A stretch of DNA of 64,000 bases from Pseudisothecium myosuroides (taxonomy: Eukaryota; Streptophyta; Bryopsida; Hypnales; Lembophyllaceae), in contig OX637294.1 of assembly GCA_951799445.1 (NCBI GenBank), positions 19,369,452-19,433,451 on the forward strand. The letters run 5' to 3'. A program made the translations under genes and the position numbers. Below are positions 36,154 through 48,553 of this stretch, in pieces (position 1 is the first letter of the stretch; each line of letters starts with the position of its first letter). Under the pieces are notes generated by a model, which worked only from the letters and a program-made list of their open reading frames with translations, was not told where the DNA came from and did not search any database.

Positions 36154-36870
36154 AGTAGTCTTTGGTTTTGTTTTGAATTTTCTCCAAGCTCACCGCTTAT
36201 TTAGAAAATATTACAATTTTTGATGATCTAAACTCCCTCTTTCCCTTCCTCCTTTCTTTTCTTTCTTCCTCTTTCTTCTACACTAGCACTATTCCACCTA
36301 AGCTTTTATGAGTCTTACACTATAGTTTCAAACTCCAAGAAGGGTTTAAATGTTCTTCCTACCCTCTTACACAACTTTGCTTTGTGTCATCCTAATCCTC
36401 TTCCCATCGGTCACTATGAATTCTCAAGATTTCTTTTCCTAAGCCTACCTACTCCTAACCTAGGCTACTATTTATCGTCTCTCACCTTTCTTACCTACTT
36501 CTTCTCCTCCTTTCCTAATCTCCTTCCATTGTGTGTAGGTGTGAGTGGTGAGAGGAACAATTTTGTGTGTAGGTACGGTGGTGTTCCGCTCTCTTCTCCC
36601 TCCTCCCTTTTGTATTTTTTGCCCTAATCCTACTTCAACCCCACTTAGCACAAAATTAGTCCAGCATGCTTTTGGTTTGGTTTGTCTTTGTTTGTGTTCT
36701 GGTTTGAGAAAACCAAAAATCAAAAAAAAAAAAAAGAATCAAAAAATTGGGGAGGAGCCCGAATGGCCCCAGCCTCCCCTGCTGTATCGAGAGCCTGCTG
36801 GCCTTCTCGGCTGGCTGGTTGGGGGGTCGGCACAATTTAATTAATTAATTTTTTTAATTAATTTTTTTTT
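36154..36870. other. Non-coding, no gene recognised
   Basis: Pyrimidine-rich sequence (runs of CTTTCTTCC) with short overlapping ORFs at 36382-36844 that have no recognisable domain. Confidence 0.4.
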
Positions 36871-36876
36871 ATACGC

Positions 36877-37100
36877 TGGTTCTGATTGTTGGCTGGCTGT
36901 TATGCTAGTTCTGATTGTTGGCTGGCGTATGCTGGTTCTGATGTGGGCTGGGCGTATGCTAGTTCTGATGTGGGCTGGGCGTATGCTAGCTCTGGAAAAA
37001 GTGGATTTTTGACTAAGGCTAAATAAAAAGACTAGATTCTTGACTAAGGCTAAATAAAAAGACTAGATTCTTGACTAAGGCTAAAAAGACTAGATTCTTG
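36877..37100. repeat. Two small adjacent tandem arrays
   Basis: First, about five copies of a GGTTCTGATGTGGGCTGG/GCGTATGCTA unit (about 29-35 bp) at 36877-36995. Second, three copies of GACTAAGGCTAAATAAAAAG/ACTAGATTCTT (about 33 bp) at 37010-37100. Confidence 0.75.
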
Positions 37101-37317
37101 CTAACCTAGGGGGGAATAGAACTTTGGGGGGGTGCTAAACCCACTAAGATTTTTGGGATACAACTAACTAAATAAAACTTTGGGGAACAACTAAACTCTC
37201 TAAACTTTGGGAAATGACTAAACTTCACTAAATGCAAAGGAACCTACATATCTTGGAAGCTAAACTCTGGAGGTTTCCACAAAGGTCTTGGAAACTAGAC
37301 TTTGGATCTAAACACGG

Positions 37318-37750
37318 GGGAGGTGCAAAGCTTCGCCGTTAAATTGGTTTTAACACCAACTTTAGGACTTCTTGACACCCCGGGGATTCAAAGCTCCGCC
37401 GTCTATACTTTTAACACACGTTTTAGGACTTCTACTTCGTCACTCGTTCAAAGCTTCGCCGTTTCCAAGGGGGGGCCACACAATGAGAGAGACTTTAGAA
37501 GAGGGAAAAAACTAAACTTTCAAAGAAAACACACACGAGTTCAAAGCTTCGCCGTTTCCAAGGGGGGTCCACACAATGAGAGAGACTTTAGAAGAGGGAA
37601 AAAACTAAACTTTTAAAGAAAATACACACAAGTTCAAAGCTTCGCCGTCCCGGAGAGGGGTCCACTCAACAAGGAGAAGATTAAAAGAAGGTTTGGGATA
37701 AACTTTAGCAAAACATATACAAGGAGGTTCAAAGCTTCGCCGTCCCGGAG
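37318..37750. repeat. Irregular tandem array with recurring TTCAAAGCTTCGCCGT motif
   Basis: The 16-mer or a close variant occurs at about 37323, 37387, 37446, 37539, 37632 and 37728, spaced 60-95 bp. Two units at 37446-37538 and 37539-37631 are nearly identical for about 93 bp (shared CCACACAATGAGAGAGACTT). Diverged single motifs (AAAGCTTTGCCGT) recur at about 42488 and 42566. The spacers are purine-rich. No protein is plausible. Confidence 0.8.
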
Positions 37751-39620
37751 GGGGGTCCACTCAACAAAGAGAAGGTTAGAAGAGGGTGTAAGAAAAAAAT
37801 ACAAAGAGAAAACACAGAAGTTAGACCACGTGGCAACACAAAGCTCACACGCTAAAGGACCCCCAAAGTAGCATCGCCAAGGTACGGTGGGGGGTGACTT
37901 TAGGATTAGTGTAAGATACAAAATGACTCTTAAAACTTCACAAGTTAGACCACAACACGTACAAGAGAGAGAGAGGCTCTCCACTTACAATAAGGTACCA
38001 AAACTTCGCAAAAGAGTACACAAAACAAGGTAGAAGGACCCCCAAGGACCTTCAAAGCTTGAAAATAAGCAACAATGGAGCCAAAAGTGCTCCGAAAACA
38101 CCATAGAGGTTTTTGGCTTCAAACGCCAAAATATCCAAAACAAATTGGACCCACGGATCCAAAACAAGAATTAGGGGTGTTCTAGAGAGAGAAATGGGGC
38201 TCTTATATAGGTTTCCAAGGGCTCACCCCTCCCTCTAGAGTTGTAAGGTAACCTTATCAACGAGGATTTTCATCCTCATCTTCAAAGATTTTCATTCTAA
38301 ATCCTAAAAATCTACTTCTACCATCTATGCTGGACCAACATCCTAACTTTTGGAGATTAGCTCCAATCGCCGAACGGATTGCGCTGTTGGATCCAGATCG
38401 CCGTGTTTAGTCCTAGTTCACCCTTTTCCCCGTCCCGAGGCCAAAAATCCATCGTAGGCTAATTTAGTTTAAAAACCAAATCGTGGTAAAATCCTAGATC
38501 TTGGGGGTCTCCTATTTTGAGAAATGTGAATAGCCTAGGGTCTCCGGTAGGTGCGAGAGAGTCGGGAAGGACTTTTGGTTGACTTCGTTTCGCCATCGTA
38601 TGGTCCCGGAATGCCGGTCAACGTGGCGGGGACCCCGCCACGTGGTTAATTCCCGAGGAATCTCGCCGGTTCGGGTACTTGCCGCTATCGGAATGTCGTG
38701 AAACTTCACGGACCGCATTATTAACATAAAACAAGCTAGTCTAATTTTTAGTGAGATTTTATTGTAACCTGGGTAATTTCCATGAAATTCCCGTTGGAGG
38801 TTAGGAGGGTTGACCACCCGGAAAAGGTTCTTCTGCAAGTCGGAAGATGCCGGGATTTTTCACGTGACCTCTCAGGGAGTTGCATGAAAGAAGTGCGGGT
38901 GTGCTTCCGTACCTGGCACGATTGGTCAATGGAGATTAAAACTGGCCATCTCCTTGAATTAGCGACGGTGCGGGAATCTTCTGCAGGTGGAGGAATCTTG
39001 GCGAACCGATTTCGCCGTTGGACTCCTAGCATGAGATTCTTCCTAAAACACCGTCCTTGGGTTGTAGATTCCTCCTCGGTCTCGGTCTTGCGTTAGTGGG
39101 GCTCCTGCATGCTAACAATCGGGATTTTGGGAATTCGTCGACCTAATGGGGAATTCTAAATCTAACTCTAAGACCCGACCTAGTGGCCTCGCTGCGGATC
39201 CCTCAGATCGACCTAGCCATGAATTGCCACATTCATGGTGGGATTTAGCCCTTTTGAGGCTGTGTGACTCAAATCCTCCAAATCTAACCTTTTCGTTATT
39301 TCTATATTATTTTTAGGCAAGGTTTGGGGGGATTCTAAGTAAAACACAAATCTAGACCAAATACTATAATGGGTATGACACAACCCTATTTTGGTTCTAC
39401 ACTCTTTTTATAGTTTTTTGTATACTTTTATCAACTTTAAATTGCAAATTTTCAAAAAAATAATTCTACGAGTCCCAAGTGACAAATTGGGAGCTCACAG
39501 GTGGCTAGGATTAAAAGCGGGCAACCATCGTTGAAACAGAATTGTACCCGCTTTGAGGTGACATGGTGTCAGTGAGAGCATTTATTTTACCAGCTCAAGC
39601 GTGTCGAGTTTGATGTAGAA
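37750..39620. repeat. Large non-coding repeat, diverged relative at 42.4-44.2 kb
   Basis: Ordered similarities link this block to 42440-44160 in the same orientation: 'taacttttggaga...agctc' then '...attgcgc', and 'tagtgagattttattgtaacctgggtaatttc' beside 'tagtgcaattttatcatagcttggataatttc'. A weak tRNA-primer-like TGGTGTCAGTGAGAGC follows CA at 39564. Together these could be remnants of one retroelement's long terminal or leader sequence. No pol-type gene lies between them. Confidence 0.45.
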
Positions 39621-40041
39621 GAAACCCCCATCAGCTTCACGATACATGTAAAACTATCCTGGCACGAATCTTGTCCTCCAATTCACGAAGCCAGCTGGAA
39701 TTACTAATTGAGGGCGGGAGAGAGGTAGCAAACCTGGCCATTACGACGTACTGTCGTAGGTAGGCTGCTTCCTTACGCAAACTCACCATGTCTAGAGATG
39801 AGGCGGGGACCTTCACGCACTCGCGGATCAATGTCCCATTAGGGTTTCGGGAGGTTCCTTCAGGGAGACCTGCGGCAACGCTTGACTTGGAGCTGCACGC
39901 AGCTACCTCCTGGAACGGTTGCTTGAGATCGGCTGCTGCCACGCAGCGCCAACTCCCTGCATTTGCTTGTGTTGCGGCCGCTTTCATTCTAGCCGCATGT
40001 GGATCGCTATGGAGAGCCGCCTTGTAATCGCCGCTCGACAT
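39589..40041 (-). pseudogene. Unrecognised GC-rich coding sequence with one frameshift
   Basis: On the minus strand an ATG at 40041 opens 134 codons (MSSGDYKAALHSDPHAARMK at the start; RQYVVMARFATSLPP and WLRELEDKIRARIVLHV later). The frame closes at 39637, but a neighbouring frame continues with EADGGFFYIKLDTLELVK and a stop at about 39589, so one base has probably been lost or gained near 39645. GC content is clearly above its surroundings. I do not recognise the family. It could be a captured gene fragment or a transposon-encoded protein. Confidence 0.4.
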
Positions 40042-40725
40042 TTGCCAATTACTTAGTCTTAACCTAATCTGAGCTTAACGACACTAAGTTTGGATTATCA
40101 AACCTAATTGTTTGATTATCAACCGCATGCTGAGAAATGTGAACGCAAACTGTAGTCAAGTATAGCAGTGATGGGATTTGCGAAGTGATGGCATAACCTG
40201 TGAGATTTTAGCACGAAGTTTCAAACGCGGCGGAGCCGCCTTGCTCCTACTCTCACCATCTCAGGTTTTTGAATTTTGAAAATTGATTTTGAAACTGAAT
40301 GGATTTTCAAAACTGATTTCTGAAAAACTGAATTTTCAAAACTGGATGGATTAAAAGATTTTGTATGGATGGTATGTGACCTAGGATGGTCTAGTTAGAA
40401 CTCTGTTTTTTCAAATGATAAGGGCCACTTTACACTACCTGCGAAGGTCGAGAGTTCGTCGGCCTCCCCTAGATTTCAAGATACCTGGAATTCGGCCTTT
40501 CAACCCTTTGCATTAGGCGGCACAGTCCAAAGTTTGTCGCCAAAAAATTGCCTACGTGGCTGCCAAATGTCTACATGGCAATGGATCCAAACTTTTTGGC
40601 CGACCCAAACTCTAATCAAGAGTCCATCAAATTTTTTTCACAAAATGTCAGAAATGACAAGATTGTAGCCGTTAATTAGACTAGAAGGGTTGTTTTGCAG
40701 TAGTTTCCAATTATTTGTTATTTGT

Positions 40726-42185
40726 TACTACCTCCGTCCCCAAATGATCTTCTTGTTAGACAAAGTGTTCCGGATTAAGGCTAAAAACAACATTTAAAAA
40801 AAAATTGCGCTATAAATTGGATTTAGGATTCTTCTTACTTCCTCAAAATTTTGAGTTTCAAAGCCTTTTTTTAAAAGTGCAGTTTAGGAGTATTGAAAAC
40901 TAGAATTTTTTGAACATTTTCAAGGAGCACTGGTAGGCACTTAATTGTCGAGTGTGAGGTCATCATTTTGTAGGCATTTAGTATGAACCTGAGACCATGT
41001 GTGGACATCTATTCCAACTCCCAAAGTTTCATCTCCTTCAATCAGGCAATATTCAAAGAGATGCAAAAAATAAGAATGAATAATGTTGATTGACCCCTTT
41101 AACCCCTAAAGGCCCAAGGCATTCTCTGGTCCAAAACCACTAAAAATTGCCATTTCTGCTGCGATCACTTCCTCAACCAATTTTTTTTCTTCAAAATCTA
41201 ACCATAGGTTCTTGTACTTCATTTGTCTCAAATCATGTGGTAAAAATTTCATGAAGTTTGACCATGCGGATTGAAAGATATTAGCATTTGAAGTTGGAAA
41301 AAGAAGTTATTTGGAACTCTAGATTGCAATTTCAGATGACTTTGACGGCCATTTGTGGATTTTTTAACACTACACACCATAAAGTTAAAAATTTTGTATG
41401 TTGAACATTTGAGTTGAGAGTTGGGAAAAAAAATTCCAGAATGTCAAAACTTGATTTTCACATATAAAAAAATTGTTAAGTAGACGTAGGTCCAAAATTG
41501 AACAAAACACTAAATCTTCAATAGCTCTTAGATGGAATTAAAAAACCATAATCCCAACAGCAGGATTGTTCTTGCAAACAAACTTAACCTTTTCAAAAAA
41601 AAATTTGAATCGTTTTGAAAATTGCATTAAAAAATTAATTTTATAAGTTGTTTTTTGAAGAAGACGCTTACATTGCCCGAAAATCAAGATTGTCCATAAC
41701 TTTCTCATTTTTAGTCCAAATAGAATGAATCAAAGATTCAAATGTAGACAAAAACATAATCTTTGAGGAAGAAATTAAAAATTAAAAAAATAATTTTTTT
41801 TGTGTTTTTTTTTTCTGCCCAGCAAACTGCTTTTTTGACTTTGGGTGGCATAACTTTTGCTCCTGGAGTCCTGGGCACTAATTTAGAAAATATTATATTT
41901 TTAGAAAGCTAATGTGATTTCCTATCTTCAAAAAAAGTTTCAAAAAATCAAGTCGAAATTTCAGGTCGCACGATCTTGCCCGAAATCCCAAGTGTCCCCC
42001 GAGGGGACTTTGGGCCTTTAGGGGTTAATCATTTGATTTGTCTTTTAATTGATGATTTCATAGTTGGAGGGGGAACTACTACTCAAAGTTGTTTTGTTGG
42101 TCCCCAAAAGCAATCAAAAGTCAAATTTGACCAATTCACAAGTCACAGACTGCAATAGGAAGATCATTTTGGGACAGAGGGAGTA
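40726..42185. mobile_element. Stowaway/mariner-like element with TA duplication
   Basis: The left end CTACCTCCGTCCCCAAATGA (continuing TCTTC) starts at 40728. The right end GAAGATCATTTTGGGACAGA (continuing GGGAG) ends at 42183. TA flanks both sides (40726-40727 and 42184-42185). CTCCCTCCGTCCCAAAAT-type termini plus TA duplication are diagnostic of plant Stowaway/mariner elements. Most of the length is a later TTAA-type insertion at 41099-42028. No transposase ORF remains. Confidence 0.85.
41099..42028. mobile_element. TTAA-type DNA element, 0.92 kb, best-preserved copy, nested
   Basis: TTAA (41099-41102) then CCCCTAAAGGCCCAAGGC at the left; TTGGGCCTTTAGGGG then TTAA (42025-42028) at the right. 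The 922-bp body aligns throughout with 1474-2390 and partly with 44567-45500, 60-373 and (inverted) 25430-26072. TTAA duplications and ends starting CCC are the piggyBac signature. No transposase is encoded. Confidence 0.8.
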
Positions 42186-44160
42186 TTTGTTATTTGTTGC
42201 CATTAGGGTTTGAAACCTAGTCTCCACTATTGCAATGGGGAGGCTTCACACTATGGCCGGCCAAAGGCTCCAATTCCTTTATTTTATTGCCTATTTATTG
42301 CTCATTGCTTTGGCTCTAGACTTTCTTTTTTACGGCAAGGCTGTAATACTCTATTGGTACTAGGTCATTTGACCTTGACCAAATTGAGACTTGAAGCTAA
42401 AAACACACACTTGAAATAGACGCTAGACTTGGAACTTGATGGGATGTGGGATGTAACCTAAAGCTTGATTTTTAAGACATTTAGAGGGACAAAGCTTTGC
42501 CGTTCTATAGAATTGGATATTTACGACTAACAAAAACTAAAGGTAAGGAATTTTCTACACTTCTAAGTCAAAGCTTTGCCGTCATGAAGGGTGCAACAAA
42601 AAAAAAGACTAAGACCAAGAAGAGGGATGACTTTACAATGTAGGAAATGTTATCCTCAAAGTCAAGCTTCACTATTAATTAGGAATAAAACATAAAATGT
42701 GTAAAAGATGTACAGAAACTTTGAATTGGACCAAAATTTTGCATGTCTAAGGGGAATTCTTAAGAATTTGGGTTACCACACAAGAAGCTTGTGCAAAAAA
42801 AAACAAGTACAAGACAAACAAATGTGAGATTCTAAAGATTTCCAACTAACAACATTGCCGAGATTTGGTTGGAATCCTTTAGCATTGGTACTTGCCTCAA
42901 ATTTTAAATAAAAAATTAGTGGATACAAACCACAAAACATTAGACTAGAGGAAAAGTCACAATGATTGAAGGAATTCCCAAGTCCTTTAAAGAGTGCACC
43001 AAAAAACACTATAAAATAAACGAAAGTGTTTGAAAAACATCACCTTGAGTCTTTGACACAAATTGGCCAAATTAGCCAAAAAAAACACTAAAGAACAAGG
43101 TACAACATTAGAAAAAAGGGTGGTTTGAGGAAAAGAGGTGGTTCACTTTTACACTGTGCCTCAAGGCCTCACCCCCTTGTCTTACCCCATGATGTTTAGT
43201 GTTTAATCGCTAATCACTGAAAAAAGTCAAAATTATTGTTGGACTATCCCATGTGAAAGTCAAATTTGACATAAATAAAGTCATTTAAAAAAATGTCACA
43301 TATCATCTTGTGAATGGTGCAAGGTGACGTGGACCCTCAAGAATTTGACATAGAAATCTAATTTTAGCACCTGATTACCGAATTAGACCTTTTTGTACGA
43401 TTAACTCTAACTTTTGGAGAAAAGCTCTGAATGCCAAATAAATTGCGCCATTAGCCTAAATTACCCTTAGAAACCCTCCATACCTCTTCAATGGTCATTT
43501 GGACTCATAATGTCAAACAAATTGTGAAAATAAAGAATTGTAACATTTGAGATGAAGGAATTTATACTTTTTGAAGATTTTGATTTGCCTCGGGGATTGA
43601 AAGGGTTTTTTGGAGACTGAAAAGATTCTTCTTTGGCTTCATTTGGATGTTGTATGCTCCAAAGATTCTAGTCAACACCTCAAATTTGTTTTAAATTTGC
43701 TAAATTTTTTTGGGGTTGTCCATTCGGGACTTTGCCAATGTTGAAATGCATTGAAACTTGTTGGGGTATTTTATTTCTACTAAAAAATTCTACTTTAATT
43801 TTAGTGCAATTTTATCATAGCTTGGATAATTTCTAAGAATTTATCAAAGCTAATTATAGTATTTGAGTTTTTTTAAAACTAAATTTTATAATTCAAATAA
43901 ATTTGGAACTTTACATGTGACTTCTAGAAGGTCCTCGGTGTACACCAAGTGCAAGCTCATATTCTCACTCTACACTTTTCATGAGCAAGTTTGCTTATTG
44001 TTATCTTTTATTATATAAAGTGGATCAAAAATCTTTTGATTAGTACAAAATTTTAACAAATCAATTACACCGTTGGGCTCCTATCTCTAAGTCCAAAATG
44101 ACAACTAAGAGGCTGACCAAGAGACAAAAAAAGATCCACCTCTATTATAGGATGGACTTA
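42186..44160. repeat. Diverged second copy of the 37.3-39.6 kb non-coding repeat
   Basis: Carries AAAGCTTTGCCGT motifs near 42488 and 42566 and then the ordered similarities listed for 37750-39620. It is AT-richer and more decayed. No gene is recognised. Confidence 0.45.
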
Positions 44161-44262
44161 AAAAACTAGAAGACAATAGATTTTCTTCAAATTTGGAATA
44201 TATTCTAAATTGAGGAATTTATTTAGTTCAATTTTTTGAAAAATATGATACTATGATATTTA

Positions 44263-44264
44263 TA

Positions 44265-44332
<68 letters not shown>

Positions 44333-44360
44333 TATTATTATTATTATTATTATTATTTTC
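44263..44360. repeat. (ATT)n microsatellite
   Basis: About thirty ATT units with a single ACT interruption. The poly-Asn frame on the minus strand is an artefact of this repeat. Confidence 0.98.
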
Positions 44361-44562
44361 TATTAATAATAATATTAAAAATAATATTGGCTTAAATTTG
44401 TTATGTTTATTGTAACACATTGAATACATACCATGTATCTTTGTTTTTTAATAAAAACATTCCAAGTTTTCGAGTTTTTGTATGAATTGATAACATTGGA
44501 GGTGAGTGAAGACATGAAAATGTGTTTTGCAACAAATTGAGGCATAGAGATGTTGAACATAA

Positions 44563-45500
44563 TTGATCCCTACAGTCCCAAGACTATTTTTTGTCAAAAA
44601 ACCCTCAAAATTGTTAATTTTGTTGAGTTCACCCAAGAAAATAGAAAAAAAAAAGTTTTTTTACAATCTAACCATAGGATCTTGTACTTAACCCCTAAAC
44701 ATCACAAGGGACATTTTTAAGACCGCCATTTCTTCCAAGACTGGATTCATCAAACCTTACAATGTTTGCATCCGCACAATAGATTTTCCAAAAATTACAA
44801 ATATGCACTCGTCAGGTTGTTGGCCACAAAGTTCTACAGTGACAAATGCAGTAACCAACCCAAATTCAAGTTATGCCGCATTTTCTAGAGAGTTCTTCCA
44901 TTTAAAGGTGTTTGGTCAGTGACGCTTAGGGATTAACTTGTCTCAAATCATGTGATAAAAATTTCATGAAGTTTGACCTTACAGATTGGAGGATATTAGC
45001 ATTCAAAGTTGGAAAAAAAAATTTGAATGTTGGCTTGCAATTTCAAATGACTTTGACTTCCATTGATAGAAAAGTTCTGCACCTTAGATTTTGAATTGAA
45101 ATTTTTTTGTATTGAAGAATTGAATTGAAAGTCTAGGAATTTTTTTAAAAAAACACTTGATTTTCAATCTTTTAAAAAATCCTTAAGTAGAAGTAGGTCT
45201 AAGTTTGAAAAAAAAATACTTAGGAAAAAAATTCAGGAAAAATAATATTTTAGGAATTTAAAAAAAATAAATTATTTTGACTTTTTTCAATTTTTGTGCT
45301 ACCTGCCGAGTTCAATTCTAGACTTTTTGTGGTATAGCTTTTGCTCCCAAGCACCAATTGAAATAAAAATTATATTCCTATAAAGCTAATTATTATTTTT
45401 TAATTTAAAATAAAATAAAATATGGATAATTAGTAGAAAATTGTTATAAATATTGAAAATATATGTTCCCAAAAATTGAGGCCTAAAATAAATTAACTCC
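44563..45500. mobile_element. TTAA-type 0.92-kb element, decayed copy with nested MITE
   Basis: The left end GATCCCTACAGTCCCAAGAC at about 44565 and interior words such as 'ctaaccataggatcttgtac' and 'aaaaatttcatgaagtttga' match 41103-42024. The right end is too decayed to place exactly. It is interrupted by the 44688-44936 element. Confidence 0.6.
44688..44936. mobile_element. Nested TTAA-type MITE, about 241 bp
   Basis: TTAA (44688-44691) then CCCCTAAACATCAC; TGACGCTTAGGGA then TTAA (44933-44936). It interrupts the larger element exactly between 'cttgtac' and 'cttgtctcaaatcatgtg', which are contiguous (cttgtacttcatttgtctcaaatcatgtg) in the intact copy, so one TTAA-type element has jumped into another. 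Confidence 0.75.
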
Positions 45501-48480
45501 AAAAGTTATGTACCATGGAAATTTTCATGAAAATAATTTTTTTTGTTTAAATTGCTTGGAAAATAGTTGAAACATTCAAAAATAAATTAAAACATTAAAC
45601 AATTTAGCAACTTGATGAAAATGAGATTTCACTAAAGAATTTATAGATATTTTTAAATATCCAAAAGTGCATGCGCAACAAACCTTTTTTGCACCTATGT
45701 GGAGGACAAAGAATTTTTTCTTAGAATTTTTTAGGCAAATAGTTATAAACCTAGTAGAAGAATACAACGTCTAAGTTTCCAAGCAAAAATCATTGTTTTG
45801 GACTCATTACAATACTAAAAGCCACTCAAACCTAAAGTGTGATAATTAAAAAAATTGAATAATAGATTTTAAAATTTAAAAAAAATTACACAAAATTATG
45901 TATTGACTTAGGTAATGTATGAATTTTCAAGTGTAACAAGAAAAATCCCTAGAAACTATGTTCAATTTTGTGTTGGGCATGCAAACATGAGATACCAAAT
46001 AGAACAAGTGTTTTGTGCTTTCACCCGTGAATTGTGCTTTCATCCGTGAATTGTGGGCCACGATATTGAAAAATCATTTAATTATATGTATTTTGATATT
46101 ATAGAATAATTTCCATGCTTCCCTATTCAAGAATAATATTTTTGATTGGTTGCAACAGTCACATGAATATTTAAATTTATAAAAATTGAACCATTTGAAA
46201 AAACAAACAACCTAACTACATTCGACCAAATACATACACCATTCATGTTGTAAATCCCTTTGTCATATGTAAGCTTCATCCTCCATTCTTCTTATCACTT
46301 AATTGCTTTGTTAATTTAGGGTTTAAATGGAAGGATGTAGACAAGAAGACTCTGCCGGATTGCCGTGGAAGTTGCCCTATAGACATGGATCTATGACAAA
46401 GAACTATTGATAAATCCGCAAATAAACCTATGGCACACCCTCTCCTTTTACTCCGGCTCACAACATGTGCAATTAATCTACAATAGGATTGCAAGCAACA
46501 AGTTTGAATGTCTACTTGCATTCCAATGGCGCAAGCTAGTGGATGAATTCTTTCATATTTCTTGGAGTGCAATCAACCACAACTGCTCTAGACAAGGTAA
46601 TTTTGAGTAGTTATCTTGTTGTTTGTATATTTATTCGTCACAATTTAGAATACATTCTTCTTAATTTCAAACTACTATCATATTTTCTTGAGTGCAATTC
46701 AACTTGGTGTCTCTTATACATTTCTTACTACATGTAGTAAATTTTGCATATTATTTTCATTTGAATTAATTTTTTTGGAATTTTTAATATGAGTCTCTTT
46801 CTTGATTTGATGCATTTGAGGGGATGCACATGACCATGACTACTTTTGGCAATTGCTCTTTATCTAAATGGTGACCTAATTTTGTAGAGTTACTTTTGTG
46901 AATTTTTTTGTCTATTGACATTTGGTAGACTTGACTACAAGCAATTTGTATATTTTGAAGTGTTGTAGAATGAGTAAAAATTGAGGTGCATAGATGATTG
47001 TTGAATGAAAAGAAAAACTATACGTGAACAATTGTGCTTACAGTATTTTTTGCAAGCATTGATTGACTTGTCTGTTATTTTCTTGTTTTCTAAAGTGCAA
47101 TCAACCTCAATAGCCCTTGAAAACCACATTTCTCTTAACATTGTAAAGTTGTGGAGTTTGTTCACTTGAATATTTTTTATAATGCTCAAAAAATCTAATT
47201 TTTTATTTTAATATAGGATGTTGTGAAATGAAAAATATATGAGGATATATTTGGAATGCAAAAGAGAGTTGGAAGAGAAAAAAATGATTATTTGAATGCT
47301 TGATGATTAAAGACTTTGTATGGGTGAATGTGTTCAATTTGTGCTTCATTTTCATTTTTGTATATGTCTATTTGCTTAAGACAATATATAAGGTGAAATA
47401 TGACAGAGTGATAGAAAATTTTCACAAGTAAAGGGAAATTAGTAAATACGTTTGTAAAAAAGTTAAATCAAGAAGAAATATGTGACTTAAAGCTATTGTT
47501 ATGTTAGAAATTAGATTGTTGTTGGTACATTTTTATAGAAGGATATAGCTAAAATAAGTAAAAAAAATCCTAGTGGCATGATGAATACTTTTGTTTTTGT
47601 AAGTAGAGGACTTAATTGTCAGAAATTGGATGAAATGAATTGTATAGTTTTTGTTGAATGTCTGATTCTAAAAAGCGTCAAATGGAAAGTTGGATATAAC
47701 TTTTGTAAAAATACAACCCTATATTTGAATGGATGTATTATTAGTTGCAAGTAATAAGCTAAAAAAAATTTAGCATGCATGAGCCATCGTTGAAATGGCA
47801 AGCCACTTTTGAAGGGAATAGTGGAAGTAGATATAGTTAGTTGATTAGTTGATAAAAAGAAATGGCACAAATTTTAAATCAAAGAACCCTGAACAATGTA
47901 TGCATTCATTAGAGTTTTTTTTTGTGGAATGGTAAATTGTGCCATGTATTGTCCCTAGAAAATTCAATCTAAAGTGTGCTTAGTTTTTCAAAGTTTCTAG
48001 AATTGTGTATTGTGGTCGTACATGCTCTACTTCAAATACATTTTATTTGTTTGTTAAACTAATTTTTCAAATGTGGCATTTGTAGAGAAAACTATCTGTA
48101 AGCTAATTAGGCTTGCAGTTTGAGACTACTTCAAGAAGCTGTTTGTGGTTAATTGACAAGACTATGTAAAGTAGGAGACCAGTCAATGATATTGAAGAAA
48201 AACATATTATGATCAAAATTTAGGAATCAAATCATGAATGGAATCATTTTGAAATAATTTGAAGAGATTCTTCATCTCAAAAGAAAAGAGTAGTATTCAC
48301 ATGAACAATCAAAACAATAGATATTCCAATTTGCATGAGTTGATTGCAATTATGAAAGACTTTTTTGTGCCTTTTGAAGTACACTTAAGAAATAGCAATG
48401 ATGATATGCAAGTTTAACAACATGAGACAAGAATGCCTCCTCAAAGTCCAAAGGATATGAATGTTGTCAAAGAATGGAAC
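45501..48480. other. AT-rich intergenic; one possible exon
   Basis: Mostly non-coding. An open frame at about 46407-46600 (LLAFQWRKLVDEFFHISWSA) ends at a plausible CAAG/GTAATT donor and has a tryptophan-rich, helical look like the Sfi1-like gene downstream. It might be an upstream exon of that gene, but its phase does not fit the 48.5 kb exon directly. Confidence 0.3.
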
Positions 48481-48553
48481 TCAAGCATAATCACTTGTGT
48501 GGTAGTGATAAACTAATGATACTAATGATTTGTACATTTTGAAGACCTCCAAT

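Noticed and set aside
37318..37750. Spaced direct repeats suggestive of a CRISPR array
   Set aside because: Eukaryotic context, irregular spacers that are themselves duplicated, no cas genes.
44223..44429. Poly-asparagine ORF
   Set aside because: Direct product of the (ATT)n microsatellite.
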